Positions 1-8,740 are shown, counted from the stretch's first letter. The stretch: 64,000 bases of DNA from Bacteroidota bacterium (GCA_023386965.1 JAEWIR010000045.1:14772-78771), one strand, 5' to 3'. Numbers and translations are program-made. Notes: generated from the letters alone by a model not told the origin.

Positions 1-1236
1 TACCAGTTCAGTATTGTAGACGGTCTGTCCGAGAATAAATCGCTGATTGCTGAATATAGGACTGCCTTCGAAGCTTTTGGAACGCTGAAAACACAACTTC
101 AGCAATACAGGAACAGGTTGGACGAAGGTAACAGGGAGGCCGATTATAAGCAGTTCCTGCTCACCCAACTGAATGAGGCCAACCTGGACGATGTGGATTG
201 GGACGATTTGCTGAGCCAACTGAAAAAGCAGGAGAATGCGGATGCCATCACCGAAAACCTGAAGGAAATCTTTTTGAAACTCGATGCTGAACAGATTGGC
301 TTGCTGGATACCATAAATGATGTAAAATCCAAGCTGAACCGCATTGCAGACCTCTCCCATGAATTTACACTGCTGAACACGCGGCTGGCTGAAAATATTG
401 TAGAATTCAAGGATATTGTTTTTGACTTACAGAACGAAGCCGAGAAAATTGAGACGGATCCTGGGGTTCTGGAAAGGCTGAATGAAAAGGTAAACAGCAT
501 CAACACACTCTTTCTGAAACATCAGGCCGCAACTGTGCCCGAGCTTATTGTGATCAGGGACAGACTGGTTGGTGAGCAGACCGGTATGGAGGAGCTTCAG
601 CAGCTTATTGAGGCTACACAGACTCAGATTAAGGAACAGGAGAGTAATCTTTCCCGTTTGGCCGGCTTGCTTGCAGCAAACCGGAAAAAAGCGACGCCGG
701 TATTTAAAGCAAAAATGGAAGCCTTGCTTAAGAAACTGGGTCTGGATAAGGCCAGGATTGAAGTAGAACTCACGCCACGGCCGGATTTTGGCCGGTTTGG
801 AAAGGAAAATATCAGGCTGCTCTTTCAGGCCAATAGCGGATTTCCCCTTAAACCCGTTGAAACGGCAATATCCGGTGGTGAACGTTCACGCGTCATGCTC
901 TCTATAAAAAAGCTGATGGCCGAGAACGCGGAACTGCCTACCCTGATCCTGGACGAAATTGACACCGGTGTATCGGGCAAGATTGCTGAGGAAATGGGCA
1001 ATGTGATGCGTGAGATGTCGCAGAATATGCAGCTGATCGTAATTACGCACCTGGCGCAGGTAGCTGCTAAAGGCGATAACCATTTTAAGGTTCACAAAGA
1101 AGAGATTTCCGGACGCACCCAAAGCACCATTCGCCCGCTGGACGATACGGAAAAACTTCAGGAAATTGCCCAGCTACTTTCCGGAGCCCAGGTAACACAG
1201 GCAGCTCTGGAGCAGGCCAGATTGCTTATGAAATAA
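1..1236 (+). CDS. recN: DNA repair protein RecN, C-terminal part (5' end outside window)
   Basis: SMC-like ATPase that acts in recombinational repair of double-strand breaks. The reading frame is open from base 1, so the gene starts upstream; about 411 C-terminal residues of a normally ~550-residue protein are present. The visible part begins in the coiled coil (Glu/Lys/Leu-rich, many heptads) and ends in the ATPase lobe. That lobe has the ABC signature SGGERSRVML (coded around 870-900) and the Walker B segment TLILDEIDTGVSGK (around 940-975), followed by the switch histidine in VITHLAQVA. An apparent start at 118 is an internal TTG codon and not the real start. A DUF5687 gene follows 21 bases downstream on the same strand. 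Confidence 0.95.
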   Translation, partial: YQFSIVDGLSENKSLIAEYRTAFEAFGTLKTQLQQYRNRLDEGNREADYKQFLLTQLNEANLDDVDWDDLLSQLKKQENADAITENLKEIFLKLDAEQIGLLDTINDVKSKLNRIADLSHEFTLLNTRLAENIVEFKDIVFDLQNEAEKIETDPGVLERLNEKVNSINTLFLKHQAATVPELIVIRDRLVGEQTGMEELQQLIEATQTQIKEQESNLSRLAGLLAANRKKATPVFKAKMEALLKKLGLDKARIEVELTPRPDFGRFGKENIRLLFQANSGFPLKPVETAISGGERSRVMLSIKKLMAENAELPTLILDEIDTGVSGKIAEEMGNVMREMSQNMQLIVITHLAQVAAKGDNHFKVHKEEISGRTQSTIRPLDDTEKLQEIAQLLSGAQVTQAALEQARLLMK

Positions 1237-1257
1237 ATTTCATTACATTTATAGGAT

Positions 1258-2727
1258 ATGTACATAAGACTAATTTCTCTGGAATTAAAGCATTTCCTGC
1301 GAAATCCGCAGTTTGGCGTAAATCTGATCATGAAATTGCTGGTGGCCTTTTCTTTTTTTTGGATGGGTGCTGCATTTGTTGGAGGTGCGTTTCTGCTTTA
1401 TTTCCTAGTTAAGGAAGAATTTCAACAGGATCCAATCCGTATTTTCAGCAGATATTTCCTGTACTATGCGGTCCTCGACCTGGTTATCCGCTACTTTATG
1501 CAGCAGATGCCAACTCAGAATATTAAACCATTCCTCGGCCAGAACATCAGGAAAAAACAACTGGTCAATTATACTATCCTTAGGATTTTCCTGCATTTCT
1601 TCAACTGGGGTTATCTGCTTTTCATGCTGCCCTTCTGTGCTCTGCTTATTTTTCATGGAGGTTACTCGGTTCCCGGTGTACTCATGTTTTTGTTGGGCAT
1701 CATGGCCGTCTTCTATTTCAATAATTTCCTGAACATTCTGCTAAACAAAAAAAATGCGGTTCTGTTCGGTGTGGCAGCGGTGGTTATAGGACTGGGCGCC
1801 CTGGATTATTACGGTCTGGTGCCTTTTTCATCCTATTCTGAGGCTTTTTTCTATTCGTTTTATGAGATTCCGGGCATGTTCCTTATTACTGTTGTTCTGG
1901 CCGGACTTGTGGGCTATCTGTGTTATCAGGCTATTCTGGGTAATTTCTATCTTGACAAGGGTCTTGAGCTGGAGAAAGCGGAGGCTAAAACGGAGGATAT
2001 CAAATTCCTTCAGCGTTTTGGGACCATCGGGACATTCATTAACAATGATATCCGCCTCCTGAAGCGAAGTAAGGCGGCTAAGGTTACACTCTATATGAGT
2101 ATTGCGTTTCTCTTTTACGGTTTGCTGTTCTTTAACGGAGCTTATCAAACCGACTTTATGAAACTCTTTGCTGCTATATTCGTGACCGGAGGATTTATGC
2201 TGATGTTCGGACAACGGGTGCCGGCCTGGGACTCGTCCTATTATCCGCTGATGATGACGCAGCAGGTGCCTTATAAGAAATTTCTCATGGCTAAATGGTC
2301 GCTTATCATCCTCAGTATTGTTATTGGAATGATTCTGTCCACAGCATATCTGTACTTCGGCTGGGAGATCTACCTTACCGTACTGGGTGCGGGGCTATAT
2401 AACCTTGGTGTAAATTCCTACCTCACCTTACTTGCAGGTGCCTATAACAAGCAGGCAATTGACCTGAACTCTACAGCAAAAAGTTTTGGTGGAGGGAAGA
2501 ACAGTTTCAATATGAAGGTACTTCTAATTGCAATACCCCAAATGGTTTTGCCTATGGCCGTCTTTGCAACAGTAAAATACTTTTTTGGTATGTACGCGGC
2601 TGTAGCGGCACTGGGTCTGTTGGGAGCGGTCGGTTTTATGCTTCGGAATTATATTTTTGAATTTATTGTAAAGGTGTACAGAACCCAAAAATATTCCACA
2701 CTTGAGGCCTTTAAAAAAGAAAACTAA
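1258..2727 (+). CDS. DUF5687 family membrane protein, probable ABC exporter permease
   Basis: Polytopic inner-membrane protein of 489 residues with about ten to twelve hydrophobic segments, spread from residue 20 to the end. The length and the opening (MYIRLISLELKHFLRNP) match DUF5687, a Bacteroidota family normally encoded next to an ABC ATPase. That is the case here: the ATPase gene begins 2 bases after the stop codon, so the two are almost certainly translated from one mRNA. The pair is likely a two-component ABC-2-type exporter. The substrate cannot be told from sequence. Confidence 0.85.
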   Translation: MYIRLISLELKHFLRNPQFGVNLIMKLLVAFSFFWMGAAFVGGAFLLYFLVKEEFQQDPIRIFSRYFLYYAVLDLVIRYFMQQMPTQNIKPFLGQNIRKKQLVNYTILRIFLHFFNWGYLLFMLPFCALLIFHGGYSVPGVLMFLLGIMAVFYFNNFLNILLNKKNAVLFGVAAVVIGLGALDYYGLVPFSSYSEAFFYSFYEIPGMFLITVVLAGLVGYLCYQAILGNFYLDKGLELEKAEAKTEDIKFLQRFGTIGTFINNDIRLLKRSKAAKVTLYMSIAFLFYGLLFFNGAYQTDFMKLFAAIFVTGGFMLMFGQRVPAWDSSYYPLMMTQQVPYKKFLMAKWSLIILSIVIGMILSTAYLYFGWEIYLTVLGAGLYNLGVNSYLTLLAGAYNKQAIDLNSTAKSFGGGKNSFNMKVLLIAIPQMVLPMAVFATVKYFFGMYAAVAALGLLGAVGFMLRNYIFEFIVKVYRTQKYSTLEAFKKEN

Positions 2728-2729
2728 TA

Positions 2730-3446
2730 ATGATGATAACAGTTCAGAATATTTCTAAAGTTTACGGCAGTACTGAAGTTTTAAATGTGCCTTTTCTGGA
2801 AATCGCCAAGGGTGAAAGTTTCGGTTTGGTAGGGAATAACGGCGCGGGCAAAACCACCCTGTTTTCGCTGCTGCTGGACCTAATTGAACCCAGTTCGGGC
2901 AAAGTGCTTATAGCAGGTGAAAATGTGGCTGAAAGTGAGAACTGGAAAGCGCGAACCTCTGCATTTATTGATGAGTCTTTCCTGATTGGCTACCTTACGC
3001 CCGAAGAGTATTTTTATTTTCTGGGCGAACTGCGGGGGCAAAACAGAGCGGCTGTCGACCTTTTTCTGCAGCAGTTCACAGATTTTTTTAACGGTGAGAT
3101 CCTGAACGGCAAGAAATATGTTCGTGACCTGTCTAAAGGAAACCAAAAGAAGGTAGGAATTGTAGGTGCCCTCATCGGAACGCCGGAAATCATAATCCTG
3201 GATGAACCTTTTGCCAATCTGGATCCAAGCACACAGTTCAAACTCAAGAAACTGATCCGTGACTGGTCTCAGACCCACCAGGTCACTTTTCTGGTCTCCA
3301 GTCATGATCTGGCACATACCACCGAGGTAAGTGACAGAATTGTGGTTTTAAACCGCGGAAAAATTGTTAGGGATATCGCTACCAGTCCGGAAACGCTTAG
3401 GGAGCTGGAAGCCTTTTTCTCAGGGGGAGGACATGAAGTTTTGTAG
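2730..3446 (+). CDS. ABC transporter ATP-binding protein
   Basis: Cytoplasmic ATPase subunit of 238 residues, partner of the DUF5687 permease just upstream (2-base gap). Visible motifs are Walker A GNNGAGKTT near residues 35-43, an ABC signature variant LSKGNQKKVGI near residue 135, Walker B IIILDEPFANLDP near residue 155 and the switch His in SSHDLAHT. The signature has LSKGN in place of LSGGQ, as is common in ABC-2 exporter ATPases of this phylum. The gene converges on the Nudix gene with only 14 bases between stop codons, so the two transcription units must end within or very near coding sequence. Confidence 0.9.
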   Translation: MMITVQNISKVYGSTEVLNVPFLEIAKGESFGLVGNNGAGKTTLFSLLLDLIEPSSGKVLIAGENVAESENWKARTSAFIDESFLIGYLTPEEYFYFLGELRGQNRAAVDLFLQQFTDFFNGEILNGKKYVRDLSKGNQKKVGIVGALIGTPEIIILDEPFANLDPSTQFKLKKLIRDWSQTHQVTFLVSSHDLAHTTEVSDRIVVLNRGKIVRDIATSPETLRELEAFFSGGGHEVL

Positions 3447-3460
3447 GTTACATCTCTTTC

Positions 3461-3970
3461 CTAACGCAAATAGTCCCAAAGGAATTTCCGCTGCGATTCA
3501 AAGGCAAGTTCTTCAAGGTCAATTTTAGTGTGGTCTATCCAGAGTGTGTCTGAAATTTCTGAAAGCTCCAGTTCCACTTCAAATTTTTCGGAGACTTCAT
3601 ATTCATAAAAGAGGTCCAGAGTATTATAACTGATGTCCCTGAACCTGTAGATGTTGGGTAAGGAGGCAAGGTATTTCAGTCGGCTTATATCAATCACAAG
3701 TCCCAGTTCCTCAAACAGTTCACGGCAGCAGGTGTCTTCCGCAGATTCGTGGGGATCGACAAAACCGCCCGCCATGTCCAGTTTCCCTTTTTGGGGCTCC
3801 CGGTTCCGTCTCGTAAAGAAAAGTTCGTTACCGTGCCGGATCATAACTGCCACCGCAGACGCGACATTATGGTACAGGACAAATCCGCAGCCACAGGACC
3901 ATTTCCTGTCCTCTGTCCATTCCAGACTTTCCGTACCGCAACTGGGACAGTATTTCAGGGAAGCGTTCAT
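3461..3970 (-). CDS. Nudix hydrolase with N-terminal zinc ribbon
   Basis: 169 residues. The N-terminus has four zinc-ribbon cysteines (CPSC near residue 8 and CGCG near residue 27). It is followed by a Nudix domain with the complete box G-x5-E-x7-REL-x-EE-x-GL (GGFVDPHESAEDT then CCRELFEELGL). Family members hydrolyse nucleoside-diphosphate-linked compounds; zinc-ribbon members are related to NADH/NAD pyrophosphatase NudC, but the substrate is not predictable here. The start codon overlaps the stop of xerD by 4 bases (ATGA), so it is translationally coupled as the last gene of a minus-strand unit. Confidence 0.9.
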   Translation of the reverse strand: MNASLKYCPSCGTESLEWTEDRKWSCGCGFVLYHNVASAVAVMIRHGNELFFTRRNREPQKGKLDMAGGFVDPHESAEDTCCRELFEELGLVIDISRLKYLASLPNIYRFRDISYNTLDLFYEYEVSEKFEVELELSEISDTLWIDHTKIDLEELAFESQRKFLWDYLR

Positions 3971-4872
3971 GTAATATTCCGTGGATGGTAATTTAAGATG
4001 ACATCCCGAAGTTCCTCGGTCTTCAGGTGGGTATAGATTTCAGTGGTCGTAATACTTGAGTGGCCCAGCATTTCCTGGATATAGCGAAGGTCGGCGCCGT
4101 TCTGGAGCAAATGTGTGGCAAAGGAATGCCTGAAGGTATGAGGAGAGATACGTTTGCTGATGCCGGCTTTTTCCGTAAGTTCTTTTATGATGATGAACAC
4201 GATTACCCTGGACATGGCAGAGCCACGGCTGTTCAGGAAAAGAATGTCTTCAAATTTTTTGTTGATTTTATACTGTGACCGTACATTCTTGATATAATCA
4301 CGGATAAGTCTTGTAGTATAGTCGGCCAAAGGTACAAACCTCGATTTATCACCCTTACCGTCCACTTTCAGGTAATTTTCCTTGAAGTTGATATTGGAAA
4401 TCTTAATATCAATAAGTTCAGATACCCGTAATCCACAACCATACAGAACTTCGATCATGCACTGGTTACGCTTGCCCAGGTCTGTTGATACATCTATTGC
4501 GGTGACGATGCGTTCAATGTCATCAAAAGAGAGGGTGTCCGGCAGGTAAAGGCCCAGTTTGGGTCCTTCCAGAAGAACTGCCGGGTTATCTGTCCGGATC
4601 TCGTCTTCAACAAGATATTTGAAGAAGGCCTTAATGGATGAGACCCACCTTGCCTGCGAGCGTTCGCTGAATTTCTGTTTCGAAAGCTGGTAAAGGTATT
4701 CCTGCAGTTGTGGAAAGGAAATCTCTTCCGGCGTGGAACCTGCAAGATGGCTTTCGGCGTAGGTTTGCAGTTTCCGTATATCCCGAAGGTAGGCATCCAG
4801 CGTATTGTCGGAAAAATTCCTCTCAAATTTCAGGAAGTTTTCAAAATCTTTGATCTTTTCTGTCCAGCTCAT
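3967..4872 (-). CDS. xerD: Tyrosine recombinase XerD
   Basis: Site-specific recombinase of 301 residues that resolves chromosome dimers at dif, normally with XerC. The N-terminal SAM-like DNA-binding domain occupies residues 1-95. The catalytic domain shows the conserved R-H-R-H-Y set: Arg in GCGLRVSELI, His and Arg in SPHTFRHSFATHLL, His in MLGHSSITTT, and the nucleophilic Tyr in TEIYTHLK. The length is typical. The gene lies between the deaminase and the Nudix gene with a 15-base gap upstream and a 4-base overlap downstream. Nothing nearby looks like an integrated element, so it is the housekeeping recombinase and not an island integrase. Confidence 0.93.
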   Translation of the reverse strand: MSWTEKIKDFENFLKFERNFSDNTLDAYLRDIRKLQTYAESHLAGSTPEEISFPQLQEYLYQLSKQKFSERSQARWVSSIKAFFKYLVEDEIRTDNPAVLLEGPKLGLYLPDTLSFDDIERIVTAIDVSTDLGKRNQCMIEVLYGCGLRVSELIDIKISNINFKENYLKVDGKGDKSRFVPLADYTTRLIRDYIKNVRSQYKINKKFEDILFLNSRGSAMSRVIVFIIIKELTEKAGISKRISPHTFRHSFATHLLQNGADLRYIQEMLGHSSITTTEIYTHLKTEELRDVILNYHPRNIT

Positions 4873-4887
4873 GTCTTGTGTGTCTAA

Positions 4888-5319
4888 TTAATTTAGGTGC
4901 AGGTTCTCTTCGGCAATCTGCAGAATATCTATCCCATGGTTACGCAGGAAAGAGATTCCTTCTCCGTCTGAATATTCGCTAATGTAAACCAGACGTCTGA
5001 TCCCGGCCTGCAGTACCAGTTTACTGCATTCCTTGCAGGGTGAAAGGGTTAAATATAAAGTGGCACCTTTCGCCGAGTTGGTGGATGCAGCCAGTTTCAG
5101 GATGGCATTTGCCTCCGCGTGTAACACATACCAGTGTGTTTTTCCCTCGGCATCTTCACAGGCATTTTCAAACCCGGAAGGCGTGCCGTTATAGCCGTCG
5201 GAGATAATCATCCTGTCCTTTACAATAAGAGCCCCAACCTGTTTCCGGTGGCAATAGGACAGTCGGGCCCATTCTCTGGCCATCCGTAAATAGGCAATAT
5301 CAAATTTATTAAGTGTCAC
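4888..5319 (-). CDS. dCMP/cytidine deaminase family protein
   Basis: Zinc-dependent deaminase of 143 residues. The zinc site is visible as HAEANAIL (His ligand and catalytic Glu) and PCKEC (two Cys ligands). The overall pattern (NGTPSGFENACED early, then the HAE and PCxxC motifs) is that of deoxycytidylate deaminase/ComEB proteins, which turn dCMP into dUMP for dTTP synthesis. It sits 15 bases upstream of xerD and 34 bases downstream of the enoyl-CoA hydratase, all on the minus strand, so co-transcription is likely. The exact nucleotide substrate is inferred from family resemblance. Confidence 0.88.
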   Translation of the reverse strand: MTLNKFDIAYLRMAREWARLSYCHRKQVGALIVKDRMIISDGYNGTPSGFENACEDAEGKTHWYVLHAEANAILKLAASTNSAKGATLYLTLSPCKECSKLVLQAGIRRLVYISEYSDGEGISFLRNHGIDILQIAEENLHLN

Positions 5320-5353
5320 AGCAGTTCAGCTTAGATGTTCCGGAACAGGAATG

Positions 5354-6127
5354 TTAAAAATTGGGCTTCCTCTTTTCCAGAAAAGCGGTGACGCCCTCTT
5401 TTTTATCTTCCTTTTCAAACAGGACCCCAAAGGATTTGATTTCTGCTTCATACCCACGGTCCGTATCAGAAAGATTCACTGCATTGATAGCTTCCGCAAT
5501 CGCCATTGGCGAGTTTGCCGCTATGCCTGCAGCCAGTTCCTGCGCTTTCGGAAGCAACTCTTCCAAACTGAAAACATCGTTTACGAGCCCAATCTCGGCA
5601 GCACGTGTGGCACTGATCATCTTAGCCGAGAAAATGAGTTCATTGGCAAGGCCTTTCCCAATAAGTTTTGGAAGCCTTTGGGTTCCTCCGTATCCCGGAA
5701 TAAGACCCAGGGTCACTTCCGGCAGACCTAATCTTGCATTTTGGGACGCATAGCGAATATGACAGGCCAGCGCCAGTTCCAGACCGCCGCCCAGTGCAAA
5801 GCCGTTAATGGCAGCAATAACCGGTTTGGTCATATGCTCTATTCTGCTGAACAGGGTACGCTGCCCGTTGCGTGCAAGTTCTTCCGCCTCCGCGGTGCCG
5901 AAATCACTGAATTCTTTTATATCCGCACCCGCGACAAAGGATTTCTCGCCGCTTCCTGTGATAATAACCACTCTGCATGACGCATCCGAATCAAGGCGGT
6001 TCAGGACATCTCCAAGTTCGGAGATGGTAGCTGCATTAAGTGCATTTAATGCCTGTGGACGGGATATGGTGATTACCGTTGTCTTTCCTTCTGAAGAAAC
6101 CGCAATATTTTCGTAATTCATAATCAT
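5354..6127 (-). CDS. Enoyl-CoA hydratase/isomerase (crotonase) family protein
   Basis: 257-residue crotonase-fold protein. The oxyanion-hole segment SFVAGADIKEF is near residue 65. Both catalytic glutamates of the classical hydratases appear to be present: one in GGGLELALACHIR and one in LPEVTLGLIPGYGGTQRL. It therefore probably hydrates trans-2-enoyl-CoA in fatty acid or amino acid degradation. It is the first gene of a minus-strand run that continues with the deaminase, xerD and Nudix genes. A near-consensus promoter box (TAATTTG, one base short of TAnnTTTG) lies at 6154-6160 on the minus strand. Confidence 0.9.
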   Translation of the reverse strand: MIMNYENIAVSSEGKTTVITISRPQALNALNAATISELGDVLNRLDSDASCRVVIITGSGEKSFVAGADIKEFSDFGTAEAEELARNGQRTLFSRIEHMTKPVIAAINGFALGGGLELALACHIRYASQNARLGLPEVTLGLIPGYGGTQRLPKLIGKGLANELIFSAKMISATRAAEIGLVNDVFSLEELLPKAQELAAGIAANSPMAIAEAINAVNLSDTDRGYEAEIKSFGVLFEKEDKKEGVTAFLEKRKPNF

Positions 6128-6198
6128 TTATCGTTAAAATCAGCAATGGATTGCAAATTACGAATAATTTAAGAATATTGGTGCCGTATCTCCTTTGT

Positions 6199-7620
6199 TT
6201 ATTGTGCATGACCTTCTTTTCCGTGTGTAAACATGGCTGCGTCTATTTCCACCTTTAGTCCGGCGGCAATCCGCATCCCTAACTCAACATTCGCACGGAA
6301 AAAATGGCAAAGCTGTCGGTTGATGATCTCGACACTTCGGCGTCCGGAAACCTGTTTCATACTATTCACGATATTTTGTACCAGAGAAACTCTGTCCTCT
6401 TCCTTCAATGCTTTCGAATAAAACAGTCCGGGTTGGGTGTAGTGATCATCTTCATTTTCACTGCGGCTGTATTCAGCCAAAATCTCCGGATCGAAATTCC
6501 TGCCTGCACTCCGGCCGGCGGATCGGTCTTCAGTAGCCGGAAAAGGGCAGCGGTTTACATCCAGCTGTGACCCGTTAAGACCCACCCTGTGCCGCTGTGC
6601 GTCTCCATAGGTGAACAGGCGGGCCTGCAACAGCCTGTCCGGTGAAGGTCCTATTCCCTCAATCAGATTCGACGGCGTAAATACGGCTTGCTCCACGTGA
6701 TTGAAATAGTGCGTCGGCATTTCACTGAGCTCAAGAATCCCTACTTCCTGGAGAGGGAATTCGTTGTGGAACCACACCTTTGTTGCATCAAAAGGGTTCC
6801 AGCGGAAGGATTTTGCCTGGTCTTCAGTCATTACCTGAACGTACATTTTCCATTTCGGGATGTGGCCACTCTGCAAAGAATGGCAGAGATCTTCCTGGAA
6901 AAAATCTGGGCTGGGTACGGTCATTTCATTCGCTTCCGAATCCGAAAGGTTCCGGATACCCTGCTGGCTCCTGAAGTGGAATTTAACCCAAACCCGTTGA
7001 CCAGCATCATTGACCATGGAGAAGGTATGGTTTCCGTATCCGTGCATATGGCGGTAGCTACCCGGGTTACCGCGGTCAGACATCAACATAAGAAGATAGT
7101 GAAGGCTTTCCGGGTTTAAACTCCAGAAATCCCACATCGCGGTGATGCTTTTCAGGTTGGTGGTCACATCTCTGTTCTGCGCCAGCATCAGGGCAGGGAA
7201 TTTTTCGGGATCTTTAACTGCGAAAACGGGTAAGTTGCTGCCGGCAATATCCCAATTCCCCTGCTCTGTGTAGAACTTCAGCGCGAAACCGTGCAGGTCA
7301 CGGGTTGCATCGGCTGTTCCCTTTTCCCCCGTGAATCCGGAGAAACGTGCAAAGACGCGGCAGCTCTTACCTATTCCTGAAAATATCTGCGCTTTTGATA
7401 ATACTGAAATATCATGGGTGACGGTAAATGTTCCGTATAATCCCGATCCCTTCGCTCCAAAATTCCTTTCAGCAATCCCTTTCGTGGTATGATGCGCCAG
7501 ATTTTCACGCAGGATATGATCCTGCCGTAACTGAGCTGAAATTCCGCTTAGAGGATGGGTCTGGGCTACGACAGAGGGCAAATGCGGTTCCGGATGGTTA
7601 TGTATTGCGTCCATATTCAA
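6199..7620 (-). CDS. Catalase-family haem protein with distal His replaced by Gly
   Basis: 473 residues, normal for a small-subunit monofunctional catalase. Conserved stretches run along the whole length: VTHDISVLSKAQIF, GFALKFYTEQGNWD, SDRGNPGSYRHMHGYG, and the proximal haem ligand Tyr338 in RLFTYGDAQRH. A catalase-related C-terminal domain covers about 410-470. The catalytic Asn is kept (Asn129 in AGSNLPVF). In ordinary catalases the distal region reads ERVVHAKG; here it reads ERNFGAKG, with codon GGA (Gly55) where the essential His should be. Two histidines lie 11-12 residues upstream (LAHH). The gene is divergent from oxyR, as peroxide-stress catalases are. Classical catalase activity is therefore doubtful; it might be a peroxidase-like or sensor variant. 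Family assignment is firm, activity is not. Confidence 0.9.
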   Translation of the reverse strand: MNMDAIHNHPEPHLPSVVAQTHPLSGISAQLRQDHILRENLAHHTTKGIAERNFGAKGSGLYGTFTVTHDISVLSKAQIFSGIGKSCRVFARFSGFTGEKGTADATRDLHGFALKFYTEQGNWDIAGSNLPVFAVKDPEKFPALMLAQNRDVTTNLKSITAMWDFWSLNPESLHYLLMLMSDRGNPGSYRHMHGYGNHTFSMVNDAGQRVWVKFHFRSQQGIRNLSDSEANEMTVPSPDFFQEDLCHSLQSGHIPKWKMYVQVMTEDQAKSFRWNPFDATKVWFHNEFPLQEVGILELSEMPTHYFNHVEQAVFTPSNLIEGIGPSPDRLLQARLFTYGDAQRHRVGLNGSQLDVNRCPFPATEDRSAGRSAGRNFDPEILAEYSRSENEDDHYTQPGLFYSKALKEEDRVSLVQNIVNSMKQVSGRRSVEIINRQLCHFFRANVELGMRIAAGLKVEIDAAMFTHGKEGHAQ

Positions 7621-7632
7621 TATTTTGCTTTA

Positions 7633-7640
7633 CAAATTTA
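7633..7640 (-). promoter_or_regulatory. Minus-7 box of the catalase gene promoter
   Basis: Read on the minus strand the bases are TAAATTTG, an exact match to the Bacteroidota TAnnTTTG minus-7 element, 12 bases upstream of the catalase start codon at 7620. The leader would be only a few bases long. Confidence 0.65.
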
Positions 7641-7660
7641 CTAAATTACGGTTTGTAGGA

Positions 7661-7670
7661 CTTGCGCAAG
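7661..7670. promoter_or_regulatory. Palindrome between catalase gene and oxyR, candidate OxyR operator
   Basis: CTTGCGCAAG is a perfect 10-base palindrome centred about 30 bases upstream of the catalase minus-7 box, the distance at which LysR-type activators usually bind. It is also about 30 bases upstream of the oxyR minus-7 box. The assignment to OxyR is inferred from position only. Confidence 0.4.
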
Positions 7671-7697
7671 CCACCCTGGATGTAATGAAAAACAATG

Positions 7698-7705
7698 TAT
7701 ATTTG
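7698..7705 (+). promoter_or_regulatory. Minus-7 box of the oxyR promoter
   Basis: TATATTTG matches TAnnTTTG exactly and lies 20 bases before the oxyR start codon at 7726. It faces away from the catalase promoter, giving a classical divergent oxyR-catalase arrangement. Confidence 0.65.
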
Positions 7706-7725
7706 TCCTAGGTAAAAGTCTTAAA

Positions 7726-8673
7726 ATGAACATTCAGCAACTAGAATATTTAATCGCAGTAGATAAATATAAACATTTTGGAAAGGCAGCGCAGGCCTGT
7801 TTTATTACGCAGCCTACGCTAAGCGCCATGATCCAGAAATTTGAAGATGAGCTGGATGTAAAAATCTTTGACCGTACAAGCCACCCCATACGTACCACAG
7901 ATGTAGGCGTTCAGATGGTGGCCCACGCCAAAAGTATCATTGATTCGGTTAATGAACTGCGCAACAAAGCCGATTTACTGAACAATGTCCTTGGAGGCAA
8001 GATCAACCTGGGAATTATACCTACCGTCTCCACTTATGTTATTCCGGTTGAGATATTTTCTTTCCTGAAAGAGAATCCGAAAGTAGAGATGGCTGTAAAG
8101 GAAATGACCACGGATAATATCATCAAAGCACTTAAGTCTGGTGAACTGGATGCAGGAATCATTGCGACGCCATACGACGGTGCCAACGAATTCTATCAGG
8201 AGTTTCTGTTTAATGAGGAACTTATGCTCTATGCTTCAGACGTGCCGGAAAAAAGTGACAGTTTCGTAGTGCCGGAAGAAATCGATGTAGAGAAAGTTTG
8301 GCTTTTGGAGGAAGGTAACTGTCTCCGGACCCAGTTTGAAAACATCTGCCACCTTAAGGAGAATGCTCTGAAACCCAAAAATCTGGACTTTAAAGCTTCC
8401 AATATCAGTACACTTGTACAAATGGTAGATAAGGTTGGCGGTATTTCCATTTTACCGGAACTGGCTGTTCTGCAGCTTACGGATGAACAGACGCAGAAGG
8501 TGTCGCGATTCCGCAAGCCCTTTCCGTATCGTGAGATCAGCATCATTTATTATAAACCTACCTACAAACAGAAAATTATTGATGAGCTTCTTGCCACCAT
8601 ACGTGATTCAGTGCAGGCAAAGCTTAACTTCACCAAAGCACCGGCAGATTATGTGAATGTAAAACCACAGTAA
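7726..8673 (+). CDS. oxyR: Hydrogen peroxide-sensing LysR regulator OxyR
   Basis: 315-residue LysR-type regulator. The N-terminal winged helix-turn-helix (residues 1-60, MNIQQLEYLIAVDKYKHFGK then QPTLSAMIQKFE) is followed by a LysR substrate-binding fold. The redox pair is clear: Cys199 and Cys208 in GNCLRTQFENIC, the same spacing and even the same numbering as in the E. coli protein. Oxidation by peroxide would form the disulfide that activates transcription. The divergent neighbour is the catalase homologue, a common target. Promoter and a candidate operator are visible in the shared intergenic region. Confidence 0.93.
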   Translation: MNIQQLEYLIAVDKYKHFGKAAQACFITQPTLSAMIQKFEDELDVKIFDRTSHPIRTTDVGVQMVAHAKSIIDSVNELRNKADLLNNVLGGKINLGIIPTVSTYVIPVEIFSFLKENPKVEMAVKEMTTDNIIKALKSGELDAGIIATPYDGANEFYQEFLFNEELMLYASDVPEKSDSFVVPEEIDVEKVWLLEEGNCLRTQFENICHLKENALKPKNLDFKASNISTLVQMVDKVGGISILPELAVLQLTDEQTQKVSRFRKPFPYREISIIYYKPTYKQKIIDELLATIRDSVQAKLNFTKAPADYVNVKPQ

Positions 8674-8723
8674 AGGTGGTCTCCATTTTTGGGCAAATGT
8701 CTTTTTGCTCTCAGAAATAGTCG

Positions 8724-8731
8724 TAAATTTG
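8724..8731 (+). promoter_or_regulatory. Minus-7 box of the metK promoter
   Basis: TAAATTTG is an exact TAnnTTTG box with a TTG-containing T-rich stretch 16 bases upstream (8703-8707). Transcription would begin near 8738, just ahead of the riboswitch fold. A second identical box at 8750-8757 falls inside the riboswitch loop and has an acceptable upstream TTTG at 8728-8731, so the start site is not certain. Confidence 0.55.
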
Positions 8732-8740
8732 CAGCACTTT

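Noticed and set aside
3967..4872. XerD as integrase of a mobile island
   Set aside because: No direct repeats, tRNA or phage genes nearby; the catalytic pattern and context fit the housekeeping recombinase.
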